In this document: positions 10,049 to 18,754 of the stretch, piece after piece | Position numbering within the stretch: the first letter of the stretch is position 1 | Layout of the letters: every line of letters starts with the position of its first letter | Origin: Veillonella seminalis | GTDB lineage: Bacteria > Bacillota > Negativicutes > Veillonellales > Veillonellaceae | Length of the DNA stretch: 64,000 bases | Direction of reading: 5' to 3' | Assembly (NCBI RefSeq): GCF_003992065.1 | Contig: NZ_RQUZ01000005.1 | Coordinates: forward strand, 62,001 to 126,000 | Position numbers and translations under genes: made by a program | Notes under the pieces: generated by a model | Databases searched by the model: none | What the model was told of the DNA's origin: nothing | What the model saw: the letters and a program-made list of their open reading frames with translations, nothing else

Positions 10049-10078
10049 TTGTTTTATATCGATTATTTCGTTTAGAAT
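10049..10078 (+). promoter_or_regulatory. Candidate promoter of the transketolase genes
   Basis: TTGTTT at 10049-10054 and TAGAAT at 10073-10078 are spaced by 18 bp, in an A/T-rich gap about 50 bases before the first transketolase ORF. Neither box is perfect. Confidence 0.4.
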
Positions 10079-10124
10079 ATAAAATCTGCGTTACTTATTT
10101 TCCTAAAAGGAATGGAGGGTCTTT

Positions 10125-10958
10125 ATGACAACATTAACAGCTGAGCAGAAGTCGTTGGTTCAAGAAAAGGCGACTGCAATTCGCGTAAGCATTCTCAAAG
10201 CCGTAACCGCCGCTAAATCGGGTCATCCGGGTGGTTCTTTATCCATTGCGGACCTCATGGCGTTATTGTATTACGTAGAAATGAATGTGGATCCGAAGAA
10301 TCCTAAAGACGGTAATCGTGACCGCTTTGTATTATCAAAAGGTCATGCGGCACCGGCCTTATACGCTACTTTAGCTGAAAAAGGATTTTTTGACAAAGCT
10401 GAATTGGAAAATTTGCGTAAAATTGATTGCATGTTACAAGGCCATCCCGATATGAAACATACACCGGGCGTTGATATGTCCACCGGCTCTTTGGGTCAAG
10501 GCATCAGTGCGGCTTGCGGCATGGCGTTGGCCGGTCGTATTGATAAAAAAGACTATCGCGTATTTGCCGTTCTCGGTGACGGTGAATTGGAAGAAGGTCA
10601 GGTTTGGGAAGCCGCTATGTTTGCCGGTTTCTATAAACTTAACAATCTTACTGCTTTTATCGATTTCAACGGTCTTCAAATTGACGGCGACATTCGTGAA
10701 GTAATGTCTCCATTACCGATCGCACCTAAATTTGAAGCATTCAACTGGAATGTAATTGAAGTTAACGGCCATGACCTTGATGAATTACATAATGCCATTG
10801 AAGCAGCTAAAGCTTGTACCGATAAACCGACGGCTGTTGTTATGAACACCGTTAAAGGTAAGGGCATTAAGGAAATGGAAGGCCAGGCCGGTTGGCACGG
10901 TAAAGCACCGTCCGCTGAAGAATATGAAAAATTCGTAGCCGAATTGTTGGAGGTGTAA
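10125..10958 (+). CDS. Transketolase, N-terminal (thiamine-binding) subunit
   Basis: 277 residues. Transketolase moves two-carbon units between sugar phosphates in the non-oxidative pentose phosphate pathway. This is the N-terminal half of a split enzyme: GHPGGS near residue 32, SKGHAAPALYA, and the thiamine diphosphate motif starting GDGELEEGQ near 151 and ending in the N of the DFNGLQIDG stretch. The pyrimidine-binding half is encoded by the next gene, one base after the stop. The split form is common in Firmicutes and archaea, so this is not a broken gene. AGGAATGGAGG precedes the ATG. Confidence 0.95.
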   Translation: MTTLTAEQKSLVQEKATAIRVSILKAVTAAKSGHPGGSLSIADLMALLYYVEMNVDPKNPKDGNRDRFVLSKGHAAPALYATLAEKGFFDKAELENLRKIDCMLQGHPDMKHTPGVDMSTGSLGQGISAACGMALAGRIDKKDYRVFAVLGDGELEEGQVWEAAMFAGFYKLNNLTAFIDFNGLQIDGDIREVMSPLPIAPKFEAFNWNVIEVNGHDLDELHNAIEAAKACTDKPTAVVMNTVKGKGIKEMEGQAGWHGKAPSAEEYEKFVAELLEV

Positions 10959-10959
10959 G

Positions 10960-11892
10960 ATGGGTAAAGCAACACGTGAAGCATATGGTAATGCCTTGGT
11001 GGCTGTTGGTGCCGCTAATAAAAATATAGTCGTATTGGATGCGGATTTATCTAAATCCACTAAAACGGATAACTTTAAAAAAGCCTATCCGGATCGTTTC
11101 TTTAACGTTGGGATTGCGGAACAGAATTTAATCAGCGTCGGAGCCGGTTTGGCAGCGGCCGGTAAAATTCCGTTCGTATCTTCATTCTCTATGTTTGCTA
11201 CAGGCCGTGCTTTTGAACAAGTGCGTAATGCTGTATGTTATCCTAAATTAAATGTAAAAATTTGTGCCACTCATGCCGGTATTACCGTTGGCGAAGACGG
11301 TGCGACTCACCAAAGTCTTGAAGATATTGCCTGCATGCGTGCCATTCCTAATTTGAAGGTTGTAGTTCCTGCCGATGAAGCTGAAACAACAGCCGTTATC
11401 AAATGGGCAGCTGATTATGAAGGCCCTGTATATGTACGTTTAGGCCGTGCCGGTGTTGATGATGTGACACCGGAAGGTTATGAATTTACACCGGGTAAAG
11501 CTGCACAATTGGTTGAAGGTACTGATGTTACCATCATTGCTTGCGGGGCTTTGGTAGGTCCTGCTGTGCAGGCTGCTAAATTATTGGCTGAACAAAATGT
11601 TAAAGCTCGCGTATTAAACATGGCCTCCATCAAACCGATTGATGCAGATGCTATCGTTAAAGCGGCCAAAGAAACCGGTGCTATTGTAACGGCTGAAGAA
11701 CATAATATTTATGGCGGTTTAGGTGCTGCCGTAGCCGAAGTAGTAACAGAATTCGCACCTGTACCTGTTATTCGTATAGGCACTAAAGATACATTCGGTG
11801 AATCCGGTACACCTAAAGAGTTGATGGCCAAATACGGCCTTACTGCTGAAGATATCGTGAGTGCTGCAAAAACAGCAATTGAACGAAAATAG
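10960..11892 (+). CDS. Transketolase, C-terminal subunit
   Basis: 310 residues, the partner of the preceding subunit in a heteromeric transketolase. It holds the pyrimidine-binding domain with the glutamate that activates thiamine (NVGIAEQN near residue 50), the stretch beginning HAGITVGEDGATHQ, and the C-terminal transketolase domain ending in DTFGESGTPKEL. It starts one base after the first subunit ends and has GGAGGTG as its ribosome binding site, so the two are co-translated. It ends in TAG, one of several genes here showing that UAG is a normal stop in this genome. Confidence 0.95.
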   Translation: MGKATREAYGNALVAVGAANKNIVVLDADLSKSTKTDNFKKAYPDRFFNVGIAEQNLISVGAGLAAAGKIPFVSSFSMFATGRAFEQVRNAVCYPKLNVKICATHAGITVGEDGATHQSLEDIACMRAIPNLKVVVPADEAETTAVIKWAADYEGPVYVRLGRAGVDDVTPEGYEFTPGKAAQLVEGTDVTIIACGALVGPAVQAAKLLAEQNVKARVLNMASIKPIDADAIVKAAKETGAIVTAEEHNIYGGLGAAVAEVVTEFAPVPVIRIGTKDTFGESGTPKELMAKYGLTAEDIVSAAKTAIERK

Positions 11893-11908
11893 TAAAGGAA
11901 GTTAATCA

Positions 11909-12595
11909 ATGATTCAATTTAACCATGTCAACAAAGTGTACGACAATGGCTCGCTGGCTTTGGATGACGTAACTATACATATTGAGAAGGGTGAGTTTGT
12001 ACTTATCTGTGGTCCTAGTGGGGCTGGGAAATCCACGTTTATCAAACTATTATCACATGAAGTAGTACCTGATTCGGGAACCGTTATCGTAAATGACATG
12101 GAAGTATCTCATTTGAAGAAACGGAAAATTCCGTATTTACGTCGCCGTTTAGGCATCGTATTCCAGGATTTCCGCCTTTTACCGAATAAAACGGTAGCGG
12201 AAAATATCGCCTTTGCTCTTGAAGTAATTGAAGAAAAACCGAGTGTTATTAAAGAACGGGTTGCCTCCGTACTCGATATGGTCGGGCTAGGCCATAAGGC
12301 TAATGATTTACCGCAGGATTTGAGTGGCGGTGAACAACAGCGTGTCGCCATTGCCCGTGCCATCGTTAACAAACCGTTAGTGCTTATTGCCGACGAACCG
12401 ACTGGTAACTTGGACCCTAATACCAGTAAGGGTATTGTTGAGTTGTTCAAAACGATTAATAATTCGGGCACAACCATTGTTATGGTAACGCATGACATGG
12501 AAATGGTTAAATATTTAAATAAGCGGGTTATTGCATTGGAAGATGGCCGCGTAATCAGTGATAGAATGCGAGGTGCTGAATTCAATGAAGCTTAG
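11909..12595 (+). CDS. ftsE: Cell division ATP-binding protein FtsE
   Basis: 228-residue ABC ATPase that, with FtsX, switches on a peptidoglycan hydrolase at the septum. Walker A GPSGAGKST lies near residue 35, the signature LSGGEQQR near 139, and Walker B with ADEPTGNLDP near 161. The switch histidine is in MVTHD. It overlaps ftsX by 11 bases. The M23 hydrolase two genes downstream is the expected target of the complex. The gap to the transketolase genes is only 16 bases, so they may share a transcript. Confidence 0.95.
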   Translation: MIQFNHVNKVYDNGSLALDDVTIHIEKGEFVLICGPSGAGKSTFIKLLSHEVVPDSGTVIVNDMEVSHLKKRKIPYLRRRLGIVFQDFRLLPNKTVAENIAFALEVIEEKPSVIKERVASVLDMVGLGHKANDLPQDLSGGEQQRVAIARAIVNKPLVLIADEPTGNLDPNTSKGIVELFKTINNSGTTIVMVTHDMEMVKYLNKRVIALEDGRVISDRMRGAEFNEA

Positions 12596-13472
12596 AACGT
12601 TCAGATACTTTGTGAAAGAGGCGCTCAAGTCTATGAGCCGCAACGGTCTCATGACGTTAGCGTCAATTTCCACAGTAGCATTATCTTTATTTATTCTGGG
12701 TGTATTTACTACCGGCGTTGTTAATCTTAACAACTTGGCTTCCAATTTGGAAAGTCAGGTAGAAATCAGTATTTACATGAAAGATGGTTTGACTACCAAT
12801 CAGGTTATGGAAGTAGGTAAGAAGTTAAAAGCCTTGCCTGATATCAAGAAAATCGAGTTCGTCAATAAGGACGAAGCCATGAAGCGTTTTAAAGAACGTC
12901 TTGGCGATCAACAAGGTTTGGTAGCCGCTTTGGATGGTAATAATCCGTTGCCGTCTGCTTATGTGATTACATTTGAAAACCCGGAAGAAGTTAAAAATAC
13001 GGCTAAATTAGTAGCTACGTTCCCTGAAGTGGAAAGTGCTCATTATGGGCAGGATGTAATTGAACAAATCTTCAAAATGACGCAAGTTATTCGTATCGGT
13101 GGTATTGCTTTAATTGCGTTCTTGGCAGGGGCAACCTTGTTTATTATCTCCAATACGATTCGACTTACCGTATTCGCGCGTCGTAAAGAAATCGGTATCA
13201 TGAAATATGTAGGGGCCACTAACTGGTTTATTCGTTGGCCGTTCCTCATTGAAGGTATGTTACTCGGTTTTATCGGCGGGGCGATTGCGACGGCCTGTGT
13301 TTGGGAATTTTATCATTTCATTACACTTGAAGTGGAAAACTCCTTAGCCTTTTTACCGTTGGTTCCTATGTTCCCGTTCTTCTATGACTTAAGCGCTATT
13401 TTATTAGGCGTCGGTGTATTGGTAGGGGCAATCGGTTCCACTATTTCGTTGAAACAGTATATGAAGGTATAA
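12585..13472 (+). CDS. ftsX: Cell division permease-like protein FtsX
   Basis: 295 residues from ATG 12585, with GAGGTG 8 bases upstream; the in-frame GTG at 12558 lies well inside ftsE and lacks a good site. Four hydrophobic spans are seen: one near the N terminus, then after the extracytoplasmic domain (about residues 45-165) three more. This is the FtsX/MacB permease layout. The family transmits ATP-driven movement of FtsE to an extracytoplasmic hydrolase. The gene starts inside ftsE and is followed after 13 bases by the M23 protein. Confidence 0.95.
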   Translation: MKLRTFRYFVKEALKSMSRNGLMTLASISTVALSLFILGVFTTGVVNLNNLASNLESQVEISIYMKDGLTTNQVMEVGKKLKALPDIKKIEFVNKDEAMKRFKERLGDQQGLVAALDGNNPLPSAYVITFENPEEVKNTAKLVATFPEVESAHYGQDVIEQIFKMTQVIRIGGIALIAFLAGATLFIISNTIRLTVFARRKEIGIMKYVGATNWFIRWPFLIEGMLLGFIGGAIATACVWEFYHFITLEVENSLAFLPLVPMFPFFYDLSAILLGVGVLVGAIGSTISLKQYMKV

Positions 13473-13485
13473 GAGAAGGGTTGGT

Positions 13486-14682
13486 ATGGCAAATAATAAA
13501 TTATCCATGCGCATTGCGGCCGTTCTTTTAAGTACCACCATGTTAGCATCCGTACCGCTTACGACCATTTATGCCGAAGACGAGGATTTAAATAATCAGC
13601 TCAGCGGCATTCAACAGCAGATGGAAGAAGCAGGCAATAAAAAAGCCAATGCGGAAGTTACGATTACGAATGTGTCTGAACAATTACATCAGATTCAGGT
13701 GGAATTGGATCAGGCCACGGCTAATCTGAAAAACTACGAACAGCAGCGTATGGCTGTAGAAAATGAAATTGTTAAAAATGAAAAATTATTAGCAGAGGCA
13801 CAGGCCCGCTTGTCTAAACGGGAAGGTGTTTTCAATAAACGTGTTCGTGATATTTATATTAACGGCCGTCTCAGCTATTTGGAAGTTATTATCGGAGCAA
13901 AAGATTTCAGCGATTTTGCCAATCGAGTAGAAATGTTGAAACGTATTATTGATGCCGATATTAAACTAATCAGCAGTATTAAGACGGAACGTGAAGAAAT
14001 TTCACAACGTAAGGCTACCTTGGAAGCGGATCGTGCTAAAGTTGTAGAGCTTGAAAATAAAGCACGTGAAGCACAAGCGGTTATTCAGAAGAAGAAAGAC
14101 GAACAGTCAGCAATCTTAGCACAGGCTCAAAATGATAAAGCCGTAGCGGAACAGATGCAGGCTGATTTACAGGCATCATCCGATGCAATTCGTGCTATGT
14201 TGCAACAACGTGCCGCTGAAAGAGCAGCCGCTGCGGCAGCAGCTGCACAAGCCGCTCAATCAAGCGGTGGCGGCAGTGATTACACGTATGTACAGGGCAC
14301 AGGCCAATTGGCTTGGCCGGTATCCGGTGTTATTACGTCTGGTTTCGGTTGGCGTGAACATCCTATTTTCGGTCGTCAAATTTTTCACTCCGGTATTGAT
14401 ATCGGGGTTGATGAAGGTACGCCGGTACATGCGGCCGACTCCGGTACGGTTGTATATTCCGGTTGGATGGACGGTTACGGTTATGCCGTTGTTATCGACC
14501 ATGGTAATGGTATTTCTACTTTATGTGCTCATAACTCCGACCTCGCTGTTTCGGAAGGTCAATCCGTAAGTAAAGGTACTGTTATTGCTTATGCAGGCAG
14601 TACGGGTAACGCTACGGGACCTCACGTTCACTTTGAAGTCCGTGTAAACGGTGATCCTGTAAATCCGTTAGGGTATTTATAA
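13486..14682 (+). CDS. Murein hydrolase with coiled coil and M23 domain (EnvC/PcsB-like)
   Basis: 398 residues. A signal peptide (about 1-31, ending after TIYA) is followed by a long coiled coil (about 32-250) and an Ala-rich linker. The C-terminal LytM/M23 domain (about 285-398) has HSGIDIG and HVHFEV providing zinc ligands. These are intact, so unlike E. coli EnvC, whose LytM is inactive, this could itself cut peptidoglycan cross-links. The coiled coil is the part that binds FtsX in related systems. The position right after ftsEX supports that role. Which peptide bond it cuts cannot be read from the sequence. Confidence 0.9.
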   Translation: MANNKLSMRIAAVLLSTTMLASVPLTTIYAEDEDLNNQLSGIQQQMEEAGNKKANAEVTITNVSEQLHQIQVELDQATANLKNYEQQRMAVENEIVKNEKLLAEAQARLSKREGVFNKRVRDIYINGRLSYLEVIIGAKDFSDFANRVEMLKRIIDADIKLISSIKTEREEISQRKATLEADRAKVVELENKAREAQAVIQKKKDEQSAILAQAQNDKAVAEQMQADLQASSDAIRAMLQQRAAERAAAAAAAAQAAQSSGGGSDYTYVQGTGQLAWPVSGVITSGFGWREHPIFGRQIFHSGIDIGVDEGTPVHAADSGTVVYSGWMDGYGYAVVIDHGNGISTLCAHNSDLAVSEGQSVSKGTVIAYAGSTGNATGPHVHFEVRVNGDPVNPLGYL

Positions 14683-14683
14683 G

Positions 14684-15850
14684 ATGAGCAGAGACTTTTT
14701 CAAACGGTGGTTGCCGGATTCCCTGTGGTCCGGCATCCGATTTGCCGTTAAATTTACACTGGCGGGCATCGTTTTTATGTGGCTCGTATTTTGGTATATT
14801 TCAGGGTCTCCGGTAGGAGCCGTAAAATTTTTCTTTACTTATTTTGTAGCCAGCCATTTTTATATGGATCCGGTGTCAAAAGCTTCTTTATTTGAAGGTT
14901 CTTTGGACGGCATGATTGATTCATTGGGAGAACCACATAGTCAGTATCTTAATGAAAAAGAATACAACGATATTTACATGCAAACATCGGGCAGTTACAG
15001 CGGTGTCGGCATAGTACTCGGTCAGGATAAAGAAGGTATCATGAAAGTAGCTACTGCCATTGAAGGGCAACCGGCTGCCGAGGCGGGGATTAAATCCGGC
15101 GACATTATTGTAGAGATTGATGGTGTGAATACATCCACTTTATCGATGGAAGAAGCGTCGAAGATGATTCGCGGTGAAGAAGGAACCACAGTCGTTCTTA
15201 CAGTGATGCGTGATAATGAAATAAAGGATTATACTATCACACGTAAACAAATTACGTTACCTACAGTTAAGGGCAAAATGTTGGAAGATCATATCGGCTA
15301 TATCCGAATCAGCCAATTTGCAGAGCCTACAGGTCCTGATTTTGCCAAAACATATAAGGAATTAAAAGATCAAGGCATGACGAAACTTGTGCTTGATTTG
15401 CGCGATAACCCGGGCGGTTTATTGACAACGGCTCAGGAAGTGGCCAATTATATTTTACCGGCCGGTCCTATTGTTACGATTCAGGATCGTTCCGGACAGG
15501 TAGAGTCGTATGACTCTGAAGGATTAGAGCCTGCCATTCCGATGGTTGTGCTTATTAACCAAGGATCTGCCAGTGCATCGGAAATTATTGCCGGTGCGGT
15601 GCAGGATGAAAAGGTTGGTACCATCGTAGGTATCAATAGCTATGGTAAAGGGACAGTTCAGACTATTTTGGGCGTACCGGGCAATGAAGGTATTAAGATT
15701 ACCATTGCCAAATACCATACACCGAATGACAGGGTAATTGACGGCATCGGCATCAAACCTGATGTGGAAGTGGAATTACCTGACAATGCCAAGAGTGAAA
15801 GTGATGATACACAATTGCAGAAAGCATTGGAAATTTTAAAGACAAAATAA
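14684..15850 (+). CDS. S41 C-terminal processing serine protease (CtpA/CtpB type)
   Basis: 388 residues. It has one N-terminal membrane span (about residues 24-42), then a PDZ domain (SGVGIVLG onwards) and the S41 core. The catalytic Ser is in GSASASE (near residue 297) and the Lys in SYGKGTVQ (near 321), both present. It acts outside the cytoplasmic membrane. It starts one base after the M23 hydrolase stops. In other bacteria such proteases trim or degrade murein hydrolases or their activators, so it may control the FtsEX-linked hydrolase; that is inference. Confidence 0.93.
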   Translation: MSRDFFKRWLPDSLWSGIRFAVKFTLAGIVFMWLVFWYISGSPVGAVKFFFTYFVASHFYMDPVSKASLFEGSLDGMIDSLGEPHSQYLNEKEYNDIYMQTSGSYSGVGIVLGQDKEGIMKVATAIEGQPAAEAGIKSGDIIVEIDGVNTSTLSMEEASKMIRGEEGTTVVLTVMRDNEIKDYTITRKQITLPTVKGKMLEDHIGYIRISQFAEPTGPDFAKTYKELKDQGMTKLVLDLRDNPGGLLTTAQEVANYILPAGPIVTIQDRSGQVESYDSEGLEPAIPMVVLINQGSASASEIIAGAVQDEKVGTIVGINSYGKGTVQTILGVPGNEGIKITIAKYHTPNDRVIDGIGIKPDVEVELPDNAKSESDDTQLQKALEILKTK

Positions 15851-15856
15851 TAGTGA

Positions 15857-15882
15857 GGCGGTAGCTGATTTGAGTTACCGCC
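15857..15882 (+). other. Hairpin between the protease gene and obgE
   Basis: GGCGGTAGCT pairs with AGTTACCGCC (10 bp, one G-U) around a 6-base loop. The following sequence is not T-rich, so full termination is doubtful. It may protect or process the mRNA between ctp and obgE. Confidence 0.5.
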
Positions 15883-15911
15883 CATATTACTATCAGTAAA
15901 GGATGAAAACT

Positions 15912-17186
15912 ATGTTTATCGATCGTGCACGAATTTTTGTGAAAGCCGGTGACGGCGGCAACGGGATGAGTAGTTTCCGACGCGAAAAGTATGTTCCTAA
16001 CGGCGGCCCTAACGGCGGCGATGGCGGTAAAGGAGCGGACATCATTTTAAAAGCGGACAGAAATATCAATACTCTCGTTGATTTCAGATATAAGAGACAG
16101 TTTAAAGGACCGGCCGGTGAAGGCGGTCAGAGCAGTAATAAATACGGCCGTGGTGCCGATAATATGATTATTCCCGTACCGTTGGGTACGACTGTAAAAG
16201 ACGAAGAAAGCGGTAAATTAATGGCTGACCTTGTCGAAGACGGTCAGACCTATGTGGTGGCCAAAGGCGGTCGCGGCGGTCGCGGCAATGCTCATTTCCA
16301 TACCAGTGCCAATCGTGCGCCTACATTTGCCGAAAAAGGCGAACCGGGTGAAGAACGTTGGTTGCAATTGGAACTTAAAGTATTGGCCGATGTAGGTTTA
16401 TTGGGATATCCGAGCGTGGGTAAATCCAGTATTATTCGTAAAGTATCTTCTGCCAAACCGGAAGTGGCGGCCTATCACTTTACCACATTGACTCCGGTAC
16501 TCGGCGTTGTGTCGGTAGCGGAAGGTCAAAGCTTTGTTATGGCCGATATTCCGGGACTTATTGAAGGGGCCAGTGAAGGGGTAGGCCTTGGTCATTCCTT
16601 CTTACGCCATGTGGAACGAAGCAATATCTTAATACATGTTCTTGATGTGTCGGGCATGGAAGGACGTGATCCGATTGAGGATTTCCATACCATTAACAAA
16701 GAACTTGCCAAATACAGCGAAAAATTAAGCAAAAAGCCTCAATTAATTGCTTTGAATAAGATTGATATGTTACAAGATGAAGAAACATTGCCACGCGTTA
16801 CCAAGTATTTTAAAGATCAAGGTTATGAAGTATTTCCTGTTAATGCTTTGACCGGTGAAGGTTTACCGGATTTGGTAAATCGTGCTTGGTATTATGTTGA
16901 AAACTATGTACCGGAACCGGAAGCGGTGGATGATACCGTAATTTACGAAGCAAAACCGGATACGGACTTTACGATTACGCGTGGCGACGATGCATCGTTT
17001 ATTATCAGTGGTGCCCGTATTGAAAAATTAGTAGCTATGACTAATTTGGAAGACGAACAAGGGTTACGACGTTTTCAGAAAATTTGGTCCTATATGGATT
17101 TGGACCGTCGTTTAAAAGAACGTGGCTGTAAGGACGGCGATGAAGTGGTAATCGGTGAACAACGTTTTACATTCCACGATTTATAA
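15912..17186 (+). CDS. obgE: GTPase ObgE/CgtA
   Basis: Ribosome-associated GTPase involved in 50S assembly and the stringent response. Start chosen at ATG 15912: AAAGGA ends at 15902, 9 bases away, and the product begins MFIDRARIFVKAGDGGNG like other Obg proteins. The ATG at 15903 would directly abut that site. It is 424 residues: the glycine-rich Obg fold (1-158), a G domain with GYPSVGKSS and DIPGLIEGA, and a C-terminal OCT domain (about 345-424). The OCT domain is present in Firmicute Obg and absent from E. coli. Confidence 0.96.
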   Translation: MFIDRARIFVKAGDGGNGMSSFRREKYVPNGGPNGGDGGKGADIILKADRNINTLVDFRYKRQFKGPAGEGGQSSNKYGRGADNMIIPVPLGTTVKDEESGKLMADLVEDGQTYVVAKGGRGGRGNAHFHTSANRAPTFAEKGEPGEERWLQLELKVLADVGLLGYPSVGKSSIIRKVSSAKPEVAAYHFTTLTPVLGVVSVAEGQSFVMADIPGLIEGASEGVGLGHSFLRHVERSNILIHVLDVSGMEGRDPIEDFHTINKELAKYSEKLSKKPQLIALNKIDMLQDEETLPRVTKYFKDQGYEVFPVNALTGEGLPDLVNRAWYYVENYVPEPEAVDDTVIYEAKPDTDFTITRGDDASFIISGARIEKLVAMTNLEDEQGLRRFQKIWSYMDLDRRLKERGCKDGDEVVIGEQRFTFHDL

Positions 17187-17204
17187 GGAAGGATTGGGTA
17201 GACT

Positions 17205-17492
17205 ATGACTGGTAAACAAAAACGATTTTTGCGTGCATTAGCCAGTACTATGCCGGCTGTAGTTATGATTGGTAAAGGCGGTTTGGAAGATGCTGTTATC
17301 GACAGTGCACGTGCGGCCATTACGGCACGTGAGTTGATTAAGGTAAAAGTATTGAATAATGCGCCTGTTGATCCTGAAGAAACGTTTGAAGAATTGGCCG
17401 ATATGCTTGGTGCCGAGTTGGTACAGGTTATCGGACACAATGGTGTTTTATATAAAGCTAAAAAAGACCCCAAAATCATATTGCCGCGTTAG
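17205..17492 (+). CDS. yhbY: YhbY-family CRM-domain RNA-binding protein
   Basis: 95 residues, a single CRM domain: N-terminal KQKRFLRALA, the GKGG loop (IGKGGLEDAV) and a C-terminal VQVIGHNGVLYK strand. The family binds pre-50S ribosomal particles. It follows obgE by 18 bases, so two ribosome-assembly factors are paired; a short hairpin separates it from proB. Confidence 0.92.
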   Translation: MTGKQKRFLRALASTMPAVVMIGKGGLEDAVIDSARAAITARELIKVKVLNNAPVDPEETFEELADMLGAELVQVIGHNGVLYKAKKDPKIILPR

Positions 17493-17532
17493 TCAGCTGA
17501 ATTAATCGCATAATGCATTAGTTTTGCTGACT
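17491..17532 (+). other. Hairpin between yhbY and proB
   Basis: AGTCAGC and AATTAAT pair with ATTAGTT and GCTGACT around a 10-base loop, with a 2-base internal loop. Only TTA follows the stem, so it is a weak terminator at best. It overlaps the yhbY stop. Confidence 0.4.
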
Positions 17533-17577
17533 TATAGGAATGTTAATCCGGTAATTTGATGATGAGGAGATATAACT

Positions 17578-18744
17578 ATGAGCGAAAGAGAGTCTATTGA
17601 TAATAATACAGTGAATCGGAATTCCCGTGAATTATTGACTAAGGCTAAACGTATTGTGGTCAAAGTGGGAACCAGTACGTTAACGTATGATACGGGTCGA
17701 TTAAATTTGCGACGTATTGAAGCCATTGTTAAACAATTGGCTGATCTGGCGAATCAGGGCAAGGAAATTATTTTGGTCAGCTCCGGTGCGGTAGGTGCCG
17801 GTTTGGCCCCCTTGGGATTCAAAGAAAAACCGAAAGATCTTGTTATGAAACAGGCCGCTGCCTCCGTAGGGCAAGGGGTTTTGCTTCACATGTATGAAAA
17901 GCTTTTCAGAGAATACGGTCATACGGTAGGTCAAATTTTGTTAACTCGTGAAGACAGCACGAATCGCTCGCGTTATATCAACTTGCGCAATACATTATAT
18001 GCGCTGATTTCTTTAGGCGTTATACCTATCCTTAATGAAAATGATGTAGTATCCATTGATGAATTTAAAATCGGTGACAACGATACTTTATCGGCTATTA
18101 TTGCCAGTACGGTGGAAGCTGATTTATTGATTATCTTATCAGATATTGAAGGATTATATACGGCTAATCCGCAAACGAATCCTGATGCGGAATTAATCAG
18201 TGAAGTGGAGGCCATTACGCCTCATATTTATGAAATATCCGGCGGTGCCGGTACTGCGCGCGGTACAGGCGGCATGTATACTAAAATTGAAGCAGCCAAT
18301 ATTGCCGTTAATTCCGGGGTTCATATGGTGGTAGCATCCGGTGCTCATAATGACTCCATTGAAGTTATCGCGGCCGGCGGATTACGCGGTACCCATTTTG
18401 TGGCACGTGATACGAAGCCGCATATGAAAAAACGCTGGATGGCCTTCGGTACCAGACTTAAAGGGTCTGTTTCAGTTGATGCGGGTTGTGCCAATGCTTT
18501 GTTGAAAAAAGGGTCCAGCCTGTTACCGGTTGGTATCATCGGTGTGAGCGGTAATTTCCAAGAAGGTGAAACAATCAGTATCCTATTTAACGGTGAAGAA
18601 ATCGCCCGTGGTATGGTGAACTTCTCGTCACAGGATATTGAACAGATTAAAGGTTGTAATTCTCACGAAATCATCAAACGCCTTCAGGTAGAGAATGCTC
18701 ACACGGAAGTAATACACCGTGACAATTTAGTAATCCTCAGATAG
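17578..18744 (+). CDS. proB: Glutamate 5-kinase ProB
   Basis: First step of proline synthesis: ATP-dependent phosphorylation of glutamate to gamma-glutamyl phosphate. It is 388 residues, with an amino-acid kinase domain (KVGTSTLT near residue 31, VSSGAVGAG near 64, GTGGMYTKI near 223) and a C-terminal PUA domain (about 295-388). There is a poorly conserved N-terminal extension of about 20 residues before TKAKRIVVKVG. The ATG at 17578 has GAGGAGAT upstream, so the extension appears real. proA follows after 10 bases. Confidence 0.95.
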   Translation: MSERESIDNNTVNRNSRELLTKAKRIVVKVGTSTLTYDTGRLNLRRIEAIVKQLADLANQGKEIILVSSGAVGAGLAPLGFKEKPKDLVMKQAAASVGQGVLLHMYEKLFREYGHTVGQILLTREDSTNRSRYINLRNTLYALISLGVIPILNENDVVSIDEFKIGDNDTLSAIIASTVEADLLIILSDIEGLYTANPQTNPDAELISEVEAITPHIYEISGGAGTARGTGGMYTKIEAANIAVNSGVHMVVASGAHNDSIEVIAAGGLRGTHFVARDTKPHMKKRWMAFGTRLKGSVSVDAGCANALLKKGSSLLPVGIIGVSGNFQEGETISILFNGEEIARGMVNFSSQDIEQIKGCNSHEIIKRLQVENAHTEVIHRDNLVILR

Positions 18745-18754
18745 GAGTCTTAGT

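Noticed and set aside
10125-11892. Split transketolase as a broken gene
   Set aside because: Each part has its own ribosome binding site and full domain; two-subunit transketolases are normal in Firmicutes.
12109-12585. 158-codon antisense ORF within ftsE
   Set aside because: Same reason; ftsE has all ABC motifs on the plus strand.
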